Assembly: GCA_902786745.1 (NCBI GenBank)
Contig: CADADR010000015.1
Location: 1-42,188 of the forward strand
Length of the DNA stretch: 42,188 nucleotides
From: an uncultured Bacteroidia bacterium
GTDB lineage: Bacteria > Bacteroidota > Bacteroidia > Bacteroidales > F082
Direction: 5' to 3'
The stretch's first letter is position 1; each line of letters opens with the position of its first letter. A model generated the notes under the pieces. It searched no databases. It had not been told where the DNA came from and worked only from the letters and a program-made list of their open reading frames with translations. Shown here piece after piece: positions 32,227 through 40,112 of the stretch. The translations under genes were made by a program, and so were the position numbers.

Positions 32227-33458
32227 AGGTTGATGCCGTATTCGTTGATTTTTCTGTACAAGGTACGCTCGCTGATGCCCAAGGCTTTGGCGGCGTCTTT
32301 GCGCTTGCCTCTATGGGCTTCCAAAGCCTTGATGATCATCTCTCTCTCATGATGTTCCAAGGAGAGGTTGTCGGTCGAGCCTGTCGATGCGCCATAATGA
32401 GTCTCCTCGGCGGGGACAAACTCGGCAAACTCCTGCTCGACTTCTTCGGGCTCGTTTTGGCTCACGCGGGTCACCACGGTATCGCCAATCTGGGTCACAG
32501 GGTTGTTTTGCACGTAGTTTTGCTCTATGGGGCGACCGTTGCTAAGGTTGTTGACCTGGGCACGCAGTTCTCTGATGTCTTTCTGCATGTCGAAGAGCAC
32601 ACGGTAGAGCAGGTCACGTTCGTTGACGCTGTCCATGGTATCACTGTGTGACAGCAATACTGGCAATGAACTTTGTACGCGGTTGGGTAGGTATTTGGCC
32701 AAAGCCTCCGCCGTGATGTTGCGCTCGGTCTCCATGATGGAGATCTGTTCGGTGACGTTCTTCAGCTGACGGATGTTGCCGTCCCAACGGTAGTTTTCCA
32801 TCATTTTCATCGCATCAGGAGAGAGCGTGATGGCTGGGATGTGGTTGCGCTCGGCAAAGTCGGCAGCGAATTTGCGGAATAAGAGTGGGATATCAGCCTT
32901 CCTTTCACGCAAGGCGGGGATATGGATCGGGATGGTGTTCAACCTATAATACAAATCCTCGCGGAAACGGCCTCTTTCGATGGCCGTAGGCAGGTCGGCG
33001 TTGGTGGCGGCCACGATCCTGACGTTGGTTTTCATCACCTTGGAGCCACCCACGCGGATGAACTCGCCGTTTTCGAGCACACGCAAAAGCCTTGCTTGGG
33101 TGGAGGTGGGTAACTCGCCGACCTCGTCCAGGAACAAGGTGCCTTTGTCGGCAATCTCGAAATAGCCTTTGCGCTCGTTGACGGCGCCGGTGAAGGAACC
33201 TTTCTCGTGGCCGAACAGCTCCGAGTCGATGGTGCCTTCAGGGATGGCACCGCAGTTCACGGCGAAATAAGGACCGTGCTTGCGGGCGCTGTTTTGGTGG
33301 ATGATCTTCGGGAACACGTCTTTACCCGTGCCGCTCTCGCCCGTGATGAGCACGGTGAGGTCGGTGGCGGCCACTTGTGCCGCAATGCCGATGGCGCGGT
33401 CCAACTCAGGGTCGGTGCCGATGATGCCGAAGGTTCGTTTTATTGCTTGTACGTCCAT
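32223..33458 (-). CDS. Sigma-54-dependent transcriptional activator without sensor domain
   Basis: 411 residues. It opens directly with the AAA+ domain: Walker A GESGTGKD (40-47), the sigma-54 contact loop as GSFTGA (87-92; canonical GAFTGA with A to S), Walker B LFLDE (108-112), and the arginine finger region FREDLYYRLN. A variable linker (~255-365) is followed by a Fis-type helix-turn-helix at the C-terminus (HRGKRKDAAKALGISERTLYRKINEYG). There is no N-terminal receiver, PAS or GAF domain, so its activity is not set by a fused sensor. Its start overlaps the pheT stop by one base, and its stop overlaps the lptE start by four. The placement suggests it controls envelope genes; the targets are unknown. 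Confidence 0.92.
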   Translation of the reverse strand: MDVQAIKRTFGIIGTDPELDRAIGIAAQVAATDLTVLITGESGTGKDVFPKIIHQNSARKHGPYFAVNCGAIPEGTIDSELFGHEKGSFTGAVNERKGYFEIADKGTLFLDEVGELPTSTQARLLRVLENGEFIRVGGSKVMKTNVRIVAATNADLPTAIERGRFREDLYYRLNTIPIHIPALRERKADIPLLFRKFAADFAERNHIPAITLSPDAMKMMENYRWDGNIRQLKNVTEQISIMETERNITAEALAKYLPNRVQSSLPVLLSHSDTMDSVNERDLLYRVLFDMQKDIRELRAQVNNLSNGRPIEQNYVQNNPVTQIGDTVVTRVSQNEPEEVEQEFAEFVPAEETHYGASTGSTDNLSLEHHEREMIIKALEAHRGKRKDAAKALGISERTLYRKINEYGINL

Positions 33459-35926
33459 TATCTCAAAACTCCTCCCAACTGCTGTTCAAATGCGCCTTGA
33501 ATCTTGCCCATCGTCTTCTCAATCACCTTGTCGGTGAGGGTGGTGGTGGGCGACATCAGGACGAAGCTCATGGCATACTGTTTCTTGCCTTCCGGAATCT
33601 TCTCGCCTTCGTAGACGTCGAAGAGGCTCATGGATTGCAGAATCTTGTTCTCAGCGGCCATGGCGACTTTCTTGACTTCGTCGAAGGTGACGTTCTTGTC
33701 GAAGATCATGGCGAGGTCGCGGCGCACGGCGGGGAACTTCGACAGCGGCTCGAAGTGCACTTCCTTGGCCTTGGCCAGGCATTGCATCATCAGCGTCCAG
33801 TTGAAGGTGGCGTAGTAGACGTCTTTCTTCAGGTCGAAGTGCTTCAAGGTCTTCTTGCTGAGTTTACCGAGGGTGACAATCTCCTTGCCATCAACGCAAT
33901 AGGTGGTGGCATAGTCGAAATGCGGCAGGTTGGCTTCCTTGGCTTCCAAGGCCTTGAAGTCGAACTTGAAATGGTTGAGCACGCCCATGACGTATTCCTT
34001 CAGGTCGAAGTAGTCGAGGGCCTTGCTCGGGGCGTTCCACAACTCGGCTTGTTTGTTGCCGGTGAGGAAGAGGTCGAGGCAGGTGTGCTCGTTATAGGGC
34101 TTGAGCGGCTTGGTCTCGTCGCCGACTTTGCTTGCGTCGAAGAAATACACGCTGCCGAACTCGAAAAACTTCATGTCGCTGACCTTGCGGTTTTGGTTGA
34201 AGGCGATGCTCTCCAAGCCGCCCCACATCAGGGTCTGACGCATCACGTTGAGGTCGCTGCTGAGCGGGTTCAAAATCTTCACGTTCTGGGCCGGGTCGAA
34301 GGCGGGGAAGGCCTCGCTGTAGGCGGCCTTGGTGAGCGAGTTGTTCATGATCTCGTAGAAGCCGTTGGCGACGAGCATGTCGCTGATCTTCTGCTGCATC
34401 TTGTCGGCATCAGGCTTCGTGGCGCGGCTGATGGAGGCGTGGATGCGGCTCGGAATCTCGATGTTGTCGTAGCCGTAGATGCGGAGGATCTCTTCCACCA
34501 CATCGGCGGGACGGGTCACGTCGACCTTGCTGGTGTGCACATCGACGACCACATGCGTGTCGTCTTGCTCCACGACTTGGCACTCAAGGCTCTTCAGTAT
34601 GTTGACGGCTTGGGCAGGGTCGATGACCTTGCCAGCCATTTTGTTCAGGTAGTCGAACTTCAGGTCCACACGGGCAGGGGCGAAGTCGCCGTTTTTCACG
34701 TCCTTGATCTCGGAAGAAATCGTTCCTCCGGCCAGCTCCTTAATTAATAAGGCGGCGCGTTTCAAGGCGAATAAGGTGATGTTGGGGTCGGCGCCGCGCT
34801 CGTAGCGGAACGAGGCGTCGGTCTGCAGGCCGTGGAACTTGGAGGTCTTACGAATGCTGGTGGGGTTGAAGTAGGCACTCTCGAGGAAGACGTTGGTGGT
34901 CTCCATGGTCACGCCCGACTTCTGTCCGCCAAACACGCCGGCGATGCACATGGGTTCTTCGGCGTTGCAAATCATCAGATTACGGCTGTTGAGCTTGCGT
35001 TCCACGCCGTCGAGGGTGACGAAAGGCGTGCCTTCGGGCAGGCATTTCACCACGACCTTCTTACCCGTGATCTTGTCGGCGTCGAAGGCGTGCATGGGTT
35101 GGCCGACTTCCATCAGCACGTAGTTGGTGATGTCGACGATGTTGTTGATGCTGCGGATGCCGACGGCGGCGAGGCGGTTTTTCAGCCAGGCTGGCGATTC
35201 ACCAACTTTCACACCGCTGACGGTCACGCCCGAGTAGCGTGGGCAGGCCTGGGTGTCTTCCACAACCACGTCGATGTCGAGGTTATGGTTCTCCACCTTG
35301 AAGTCGTCCACCGAGGGGCGGATGAGGTGGTATTTTGTGGTGTTCTCACGCTGGTTGAGGGCGGCCACGAGGTCGCGGGCTGAGCCGATGTGCGAGGTGG
35401 CGTCGCTGCGGTTGGCTGTGAGGCCGATTTCAATGGTATAATCCTCTTCCACAGGGAAATAGAACGAGGCGGGACGGCCCACTTCGTAGTCGTCGGGCAG
35501 CACCATGATGCCGTCGTGCGACGTGCCAAGTTGCAGCTCGTCCTCGGCGCAGATCATACCTTCCGAGACCTCGCCACGGATCTTGCCTTTCTTGATGGTG
35601 ATGTGTTCGTCGCCCATCCAAAGCTCGGTGCCGATGGTGGCCACAAGCACCTTTTGTCCTGCCGCCACGTTGGGCGCGCCGCACACGATGTGGAGCGGTT
35701 CCTCGCCACCCACGTCGACGGTGGTGATGTGGAGGTGGTCGGAGTTGGGGTGGTCGATGCAGGTGAGCACCTTGCCCACGACGACGCCTTTCAAGGCGCC
35801 TTTCACCGACTCAAAACGCTCGAGGTCTTCCACTTCGAGGCCCGTGGAGGTGAGCAGTTCGCCGACTTTCTCGGCCGGATATTCGTAGTTGACGTATTGT
35901 TTCAACCAGTTGTAGGAGATTTTCAT
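33458..35926 (-). CDS. pheT: Phenylalanyl-tRNA synthetase beta subunit
   Basis: 822 residues from ATG 35926 (MKISYNWLKQYV); the frame runs to 35980 through the promoter. Charges tRNA-Phe as an alpha2-beta2 enzyme. Order: N-terminal domain, tRNA-binding OB fold (GVVVGKVLTCIDHPNSDHLH, ~40-150), B3/B4 editing domain (VVDITNYVLMEVGQPMHAFD), B5 domain (PSRIHASISRAT area), catalytic-like core, and the C-terminal FDX-ACB domain (PLSKFPAVRRDLAMIFDKNVTFDEV, read in pieces). Length is normal. First gene of the minus-strand operon pheT / sigma-54 activator / lptE / TPR / secG. pheS is not here. Confidence 0.96.
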   Translation of the reverse strand: MKISYNWLKQYVNYEYPAEKVGELLTSTGLEVEDLERFESVKGALKGVVVGKVLTCIDHPNSDHLHITTVDVGGEEPLHIVCGAPNVAAGQKVLVATIGTELWMGDEHITIKKGKIRGEVSEGMICAEDELQLGTSHDGIMVLPDDYEVGRPASFYFPVEEDYTIEIGLTANRSDATSHIGSARDLVAALNQRENTTKYHLIRPSVDDFKVENHNLDIDVVVEDTQACPRYSGVTVSGVKVGESPAWLKNRLAAVGIRSINNIVDITNYVLMEVGQPMHAFDADKITGKKVVVKCLPEGTPFVTLDGVERKLNSRNLMICNAEEPMCIAGVFGGQKSGVTMETTNVFLESAYFNPTSIRKTSKFHGLQTDASFRYERGADPNITLFALKRAALLIKELAGGTISSEIKDVKNGDFAPARVDLKFDYLNKMAGKVIDPAQAVNILKSLECQVVEQDDTHVVVDVHTSKVDVTRPADVVEEILRIYGYDNIEIPSRIHASISRATKPDADKMQQKISDMLVANGFYEIMNNSLTKAAYSEAFPAFDPAQNVKILNPLSSDLNVMRQTLMWGGLESIAFNQNRKVSDMKFFEFGSVYFFDASKVGDETKPLKPYNEHTCLDLFLTGNKQAELWNAPSKALDYFDLKEYVMGVLNHFKFDFKALEAKEANLPHFDYATTYCVDGKEIVTLGKLSKKTLKHFDLKKDVYYATFNWTLMMQCLAKAKEVHFEPLSKFPAVRRDLAMIFDKNVTFDEVKKVAMAAENKILQSMSLFDVYEGEKIPEGKKQYAMSFVLMSPTTTLTDKVIEKTMGKIQGAFEQQLGGVLR

Positions 35927-35950
35927 ATTCGTTCGGATTTTATCGAGCCG

Positions 35951-35958
35951 CAAAGATA
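35951..35958 (-). promoter_or_regulatory. -7 box of the pheT operon
   Basis: TATCTTTG on the minus strand, 24 bases before the pheT ATG. Confidence 0.65.
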
Positions 35959-36006
35959 CGAAAAACTGACAAAATGGCACGAAGATTTCTTCTTCAAAAA
36001 TTGCGA

Positions 36007-36120
36007 AACCTCAAAAAAGTGTGTTTTTTGTGTTGCAATAACCTCAAAAACGTGTAATTTTGCACCGAAATTAAAGTCAAAAACGTGAAAAATAGGCTGT
36101 TTGTTAACCTCAAAAACGTG
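36007..36120 (+). promoter_or_regulatory. Four 15-bp direct repeats at exact 33-bp spacing, over a promoter
   Basis: AACCTCAAAAACGTG or a close variant starts at 36007 (one mismatch), 36040 (perfect), 36073 (two mismatches, AAAGTC start) and 36106 (perfect). The period is 33 bp each time, about three helical turns. A -7 box TAATTTTG (36055-36062) directly follows the second copy. The last copy ends 11 bases before the ATPase ATG. This has the look of an operator array for a multimeric regulator, perhaps the ATPase itself. Confidence 0.8.
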
Positions 36121-36131
36121 AAATTACTATT

Positions 36132-37484
36132 ATGAAACGAAAGATATACAACAAGTTACTTGAATGGAAGGAAGTGAGCGAAGGAACGAGTGCATTGATG
36201 GTGGAAGGAGCGCGGCGTATAGGTAAGAGTTTTATTGTTGAGGAATTTGCCCGAAATGAGTATGACGATTACTTGCTCATTAATTTTCGCCTTGCGCCAA
36301 GGGAGGTAAAAGAGTGGTTTGACTTGTATTTGGAAGACCTCGACAAATTGCTGTTGAATCTCCAATTGCATTACAACAAGCAGCTGAAGCCTCGTCGGTC
36401 GGTCGTCATTTTCGATGAGGTGCAGGATTGCCCTCGCGCTCGAGAAGCCATTAAGTTCCTTGTAGCCGACGGACGGTTTGATTATTTGGAGACGGGTTCG
36501 CTGATTAGCATCAAAAAGAATGTAAAGGACATTGTGATTCCGTCGGAGGAAGAAACGTTGGAGATGTTTCCGATGGATTTCGAGGAGTTTTTGTGGGCCA
36601 TGGGCAACGAGACCTTGATGCCTTACATCGAAGATTGCTATACGAAACGCCTGCCGCTTGGTCAAGCGTTGCATCGGAAGGCGATGGACTTGTTTAGGCT
36701 TTATATGGTGGTCGGCGGTATGCCTCAATCCGTGTTGAGATATATTGAAACTCAGGACTTTCGTAAGGTGGAAGCCGTGAAACGACAGATTTTGACGCTC
36801 TATCGAAACGACATTCACAAATATGCCGACAACGCTGAAAACAAGGTGACAGCCATTTTCGACGAGATTCCCGGACAGTTGCAAAAGCACGAGAAAAAGT
36901 TTCGGCTTTCGGCTCTTGGTACGGACGCCCGTATGCGCGATTACGATGATGCATTTTTCTGGCTCAGCGACGCTCGCATCGTCAATTGCTGCTACAACGC
37001 AACCGAACCGAGCCTTGGCTTGCGCCTGAACGAGAGCCGAACCACGCTGAAATGCTATATGGGCGACACGGGGCTGCTTGTCAGCCATGCTTTCAATGAA
37101 AGGGGACAAGTGCCAGTTGAAATCTACCAGAAGATGATGCTGGGCAAGTTGGAAACCAACGAAGGGATGTTGGTGGAAAACGTTGTGGCGCAAATGCTTG
37201 TTGCGGCAGGGCACAAGTTGTTTTTCTACAGCAAGTCGAACAACAAAGATGCCGAGGATCGCATGGAGATTGACTTTTTGGTACGGAAATCGAAGATTAC
37301 CAATCGCCACAACATTTCGCCTATAGAAGTGAAAAGCGGTGACAGATATTCGCTTACCTCGTTGGAGAAGTGCATCAGGAAATACGGACCTTATCTCTCA
37401 ACGCCATTCGTGCTGCATGACGGCGACGTGAAAGTGGGAACCGACATTGTTTATTTGCCTTTGTATATGGCGGCGGTGTTGTAG
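36132..37484 (+). CDS. AAA ATPase with DUF4143 domain and PD-(D/E)XK-like C-terminus
   Basis: 450 residues. N-terminal P-loop ATPase: Walker A GARRIGKS (26-33) and Walker B SVVIFDEVQD (~91-100), with LETGSL as sensor. The DUF4143 region follows (MFPMDFEEFLWAMGNE; LFRLYMVVGGMPQSVLRY). The C-terminal part has a nuclease-like fold signature: D381 in MEIDFLV, then E399-x-K401 in PIEVKSGD, the D ... ExK triad of the PD-(D/E)XK superfamily. Such ATPases are often multicopy and variable in Bacteroidota; the biological role is not settled (proposals range from DNA binding to defence-like functions). It lies behind an array of phased direct repeats and before paired hairpins. Cytoplasmic. Confidence 0.9.
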   Translation: MKRKIYNKLLEWKEVSEGTSALMVEGARRIGKSFIVEEFARNEYDDYLLINFRLAPREVKEWFDLYLEDLDKLLLNLQLHYNKQLKPRRSVVIFDEVQDCPRAREAIKFLVADGRFDYLETGSLISIKKNVKDIVIPSEEETLEMFPMDFEEFLWAMGNETLMPYIEDCYTKRLPLGQALHRKAMDLFRLYMVVGGMPQSVLRYIETQDFRKVEAVKRQILTLYRNDIHKYADNAENKVTAIFDEIPGQLQKHEKKFRLSALGTDARMRDYDDAFFWLSDARIVNCCYNATEPSLGLRLNESRTTLKCYMGDTGLLVSHAFNERGQVPVEIYQKMMLGKLETNEGMLVENVVAQMLVAAGHKLFFYSKSNNKDAEDRMEIDFLVRKSKITNRHNISPIEVKSGDRYSLTSLEKCIRKYGPYLSTPFVLHDGDVKVGTDIVYLPLYMAAVL

Positions 37485-37526
37485 GATGCAGTTTTTTTTG
37501 CCGGTTTTTACAAGCAGCAACGATTG

Positions 37527-37618
37527 ATACAAGCTCCGTAACCCAAGTTTTTTGGCCGTTACGGAGCTTGTATTTATTGATAATAACTCCGTAACTCGAT
37601 TTTTTTTGAGTTACGGAG
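37527..37618. repeat. Two adjacent hairpins sharing CTCCGTAAC
   Basis: Four copies of the 9-mer in alternating orientation within 92 bases. The first hairpin has a 16-bp perfect stem and a 15-base loop; the second an 11-bp stem and a T-rich 10-base loop. Neither is followed by the T run of a plain terminator, though the first could still stop transcription of the ATPase gene. Confidence 0.85.
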
Positions 37619-37690
37619 CAAGTATCGAATTCGATTTGTGCAAAAATTCGACTTTTTGATAACTATTCATCAAATTCGGATGAAAAATTA

Positions 37691-37719
37691 TTGAAATTCG
37701 ATAAATATTTGTATTTTTG
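37691..37719 (+). promoter_or_regulatory. Promoter of the Gly-rich lipoprotein gene
   Basis: TTG 37691-37693, 18-base spacer, TATTTTTG 37712-37719. The fourth AATTCG copy overlaps the spacer, so a protein bound there would interfere with initiation. Confidence 0.6.
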
Positions 37720-37811
37720 CAGCGTCATGACAACAAAAAGCGGGCTGAAAAGCCCAAAAACAAAGTAAAACAAATTAAGTATTAACAAGTTAAATTAAAA
37801 GAATTGCAAAA

Positions 37812-38579
37812 ATGAAAACAATCTTAAAAATGATAATCGCCTTGTTGGCGATGGCATGTTTCACATCAAGTTGCGAAAAGCAAGAAAATGGAAATGCTGA
37901 AAGCAATATCAAAGCAAATGCAGTTGAGTTTTCTCAGCAGCACGACCGTTATGTCAAAGAGATGCTTGAATATCAAGCAACCGTGTTTCCACAAAAATCG
38001 GATATCACCATTGATGATATCTTGGATATGATTGAAGGTGTTTTTGGCGAAAGACCTGAAATTGTCATCGATTTAGACCAAATCAGCAACGATTCCAAAA
38101 TCATCGACTTTGACTCCGAACGAATGAAACTTGTGGATTATGCCACCTCCGAGAGAATCGAATCCTACCTTTCCTCTATGGATGAAATCATTGAGAACAT
38201 GGAAGGCAATGAGGATTTGGCAACAATCTACCAATTGCTTGACGAGATTGAAAATCAGGCTCTTGCTGACGATAATACAAACGCCGAGGATAAGGAAACA
38301 GTTGCAACTACTGTTGAAGTCCTTAAAGGTTCGTTAGCCTTGTGGAGTGACTACATCTATGAAAATGGCGATGCAAAAGGCAACCTATGGCCGAGATGGA
38401 AAAAAGTATTGTTCATTGCTGCGGCTGATGCCATTGGTGCTGCTGCGGGTTTCTTCTCAGGTGGAAGTTTCCTTCTGCTTTTTGGTGTCACGTTACCAAT
38501 TCCTCCTGGAATCGCTGGTGCTGGCGCTGCTGCTGTTGTCTCAGGAATCGCATATGTTTGGGTAAATTTGTATCACTAA
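37812..38579 (+). CDS. Lipoprotein with Gly/Ala-rich hydrophobic C-terminus
   Basis: 255 residues. Lipoprotein signal with Cys21 (CFTSSC; Cys16 is less likely). Acidic helical middle (ITIDDILDMIEGVFGE, SSMDEIIENMEGNED). The C-terminal ~55 residues are a hydrophobic Gly/Ala-rich hairpin (ADAIGAAAGFFSGGSFLLLF, then a PIPPG turn, then GAGAAAVVSGIAYVWV) with glycine spacing like glycine-zipper or bacteriocin-type membrane segments. So both ends would be membrane-associated. Probably co-transcribed with the barrel protein that starts 21 bases later. I recognise no family; function unknown. Confidence 0.75.
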   Translation: MKTILKMIIALLAMACFTSSCEKQENGNAESNIKANAVEFSQQHDRYVKEMLEYQATVFPQKSDITIDDILDMIEGVFGERPEIVIDLDQISNDSKIIDFDSERMKLVDYATSERIESYLSSMDEIIENMEGNEDLATIYQLLDEIENQALADDNTNAEDKETVATTVEVLKGSLALWSDYIYENGDAKGNLWPRWKKVLFIAAADAIGAAAGFFSGGSFLLLFGVTLPIPPGIAGAGAAAVVSGIAYVWVNLYH

Positions 38580-38600
38580 CTCATTCTAAATTTCAAAACC

Positions 38601-39134
38601 ATGAAAATCAAAATCTTGGCAGTCGTTTTTATGGTGGCTGCTTCTGCCACGCTCAATGCTCAAACCCACTTCGGCTTTGGTTTGAAGAAAGAGTTGTATT
38701 GCATTTCCTTGAATCCCGAAAAGGCGGCCGATGCCACATTCAACATCGACAAAGTTGATGTTTCAGTGCTGCTCAATGAGCATTTCCGAATCGGCTTGGG
38801 CGTTCAATTAAGAACGATAGTCAATCACGACGACAAGTGTTACGAGCCAGGCGCAGGCCTTTCCCTAAACCTTGCCTACCTCTTCGACTTCAAAGACTAT
38901 AAGGACTTTGCCATTGCCCCAACATTCTCGGTAGGTAACAGTTTCAAGGGTTTTAAGTCGTTCAAGAACATTGATTTGGATTTGGGTGTCAGAACTTATA
39001 TAATGAAGTCCATGTTCTTGGGTACGGGTGTCAGGTATGCCCAATGGAATCACTCTGACATCGTGAACGACAAGAATTGTTATTCGTGGTATTGGGAAAT
39101 GGGTTTCAACCTCTATTTCAAAAAGAGAAAATGA
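38601..39134 (+). CDS. Small outer-membrane beta-barrel-like protein
   Basis: 177 residues. Signal peptide ends near TLNAQ (residue ~21). The mature part has alternating short amphipathic strands, such as FRIGLGVQLRTIV, GLSLNLAYLFDF, LDLGVRTYI and FLGTGVRYAQW, ending YWEMGFNLYFKKRK. An aromatic residue near the end suits a barrel insertion signal. Resembles small 8-strand porin-family proteins of Bacteroidota. No specific function can be assigned. Downstream partner of the Gly-rich lipoprotein. Confidence 0.75.
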   Translation: MKIKILAVVFMVAASATLNAQTHFGFGLKKELYCISLNPEKAADATFNIDKVDVSVLLNEHFRIGLGVQLRTIVNHDDKCYEPGAGLSLNLAYLFDFKDYKDFAIAPTFSVGNSFKGFKSFKNIDLDLGVRTYIMKSMFLGTGVRYAQWNHSDIVNDKNCYSWYWEMGFNLYFKKRK

Positions 39135-39157
39135 TGTAGCCTTCTCGTTCTGAAACG

Positions 39158-39190
39158 CCTCAATCCTCACTGGGTTGGGGCTCTTTTCTC
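39158..39190 (+). terminator. Probable terminator
   Basis: CCTCAATCC (39158-39166) pairs with GGGTTGGGG (39172-39180), including G-T pairs; TCTTTTCTC follows. Confidence 0.5.
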
Positions 39191-39218
39191 GCTCAATTCA
39201 AACATCAACAATATTTCT

Positions 39219-39226
39219 TACTTTTG
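39219..39226 (+). promoter_or_regulatory. -7 box before the ffh-like remnant
   Basis: TACTTTTG, 22 bases before the short ffh-like frame. It now may drive the lipoprotein gene at 39409. Confidence 0.5.
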
Positions 39227-39247
39227 CAGTCAAAGTTTTAGAAAACT

Positions 39248-39292
39248 ATGTTTGAAGGTTTAAGCGAAAAATTAGAACGCTTGTTAAGCTAA
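39248..39292 (+). pseudogene. Remnant resembling the first codons of ffh (SRP54)
   Basis: ATG-led frame coding for 14 residues, MFEGLSEKLERLLS, then stop. The first 11 residues match the conserved start of the signal recognition particle GTPase Ffh (MFE-x-LSE-x-LER in Bacteroidota). The rest of the gene is absent. A promoter box precedes it. Probably a copied or broken 5' end of ffh left by rearrangement; too short to exclude chance fully. Confidence 0.5.
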
Positions 39293-39408
39293 ACATTCAA
39301 ATTTAAACCATCCAAATTTTTAGTGGACATTATTGTAGTGCTGTATATAATTAAGCAGCTCTCAATTAGTAATGAGTCAAATGTTGATTACAAAAAGATT
39401 TAAACAAT

Positions 39409-40002
39409 ATGAACAAATTCAGAATCACATTGGGAGCTACGGCTCTCGCAATGGTGGCAGCGACCTTCTTCGCTTGCAGCAAGGAAAAGACAGCACAACA
39501 GGAAACAACAATCGAACAACAACCCGAAAATCCGAATGATTACACCCTCGCCGAAATGGTTGAGGCGATGAGATGGGAAGACGTCAAGGCCTTCTTCGAG
39601 AACCAGCCTATCAAAGACTACACCGCTGTGTGCGAGAAAGTGTTAAATGATTGTGGGTTTGCCGAAAAAGAAGCTGGGCTTCCTTATATTATTTCCTGGG
39701 TTTTGAGATTGCATCCTAATAGCTGCGATCCTAGCAAACCAGGCTCTTGCCTTGTCATTCGCAAGAAGGAGAATTCTTCCTTGCAAGCCAATGCCAATGG
39801 CTATTTTGAGGACGGCAAACTTATCCTTGTTCCAACCACAGAGGATAATGGCTTCACCGCCGATGGCTATTTGGCAATTGGTGCGCCTATTGAGGTGCAA
39901 TTTGATTCCATAGTAATTCAAGAGGGGATATATGCGGCCTATTATGATGAAGAAGCGGGTAGGTATACAGCAGTAGCCGTGGATTACTATTGTGGACAAT
40001 AA
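39409..40002 (+). CDS. Orphan lipoprotein
   Basis: 197 residues. Lipobox TFFAC, Cys23, then a polar linker SKEKTAQQETT. The mature domain (~45-197) has five cysteines (VCEKVLNDCGF, PNSCDPSKPGSCLV, and a C-terminal YYCGQ), which suggests disulfides in the periplasm or at the surface. It runs through NPNDYTLAEMVEAMRWEDVKAFFEN, read here in pieces, and ends in beta-type strands. The upstream 117 bases after the ffh-like remnant are AT-rich, without another clear promoter. I do not recognise a family. Confidence 0.7.
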   Translation: MNKFRITLGATALAMVAATFFACSKEKTAQQETTIEQQPENPNDYTLAEMVEAMRWEDVKAFFENQPIKDYTAVCEKVLNDCGFAEKEAGLPYIISWVLRLHPNSCDPSKPGSCLVIRKKENSSLQANANGYFEDGKLILVPTTEDNGFTADGYLAIGAPIEVQFDSIVIQEGIYAAYYDEEAGRYTAVAVDYYCGQ

Positions 40003-40077
40003 GCTTTTCTTTGATGCGATTTGAGGGATGTCGGATTATTTTCGGCATCCTTTGTTGGTTTATACGTGTTTAATGCC

Positions 40078-40085
40078 TAATTTTG
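40078..40085 (+). promoter_or_regulatory. -7 box of the DUF2975-XRE pair
   Basis: TAATTTTG, 27 bases before the ATG at 40113. The same CCTAATTTTGC string occurs at the PFOR promoter. Confidence 0.6.
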
Positions 40086-40112
40086 CAAAACAAACAGAAA
40101 ATACAGGTAATT

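Larger units (their letters stand above)
37485..37811. other. Intergenic region with paired CTCCGTAAC hairpins, AATTCG cluster and a promoter
   Basis: No sizeable gene. Contents from left to right: a 16-bp perfect hairpin (37527-37542 with 37558-37573); an 11-bp hairpin (37587-37597 with 37608-37618), both built on CTCCGTAAC/GTTACGGAG; AATTCG four times (37628, 37645, 37673, 37695); promoter TTG 37691-37693 and TATTTTTG 37712-37719; a possible 13-codon leader frame (37727-37768) with a GGGCT-GAAA-AGCCC hairpin inside; then an A-rich leader up to the ATG at 37812. Confidence 0.65.

Noticed and set aside
36007..36120. Regular repeats as a possible CRISPR array
   Set aside because: Repeat length (15 bp) and spacer length (18 bp) are too short, one spacer holds a promoter box, and no cas genes are near.
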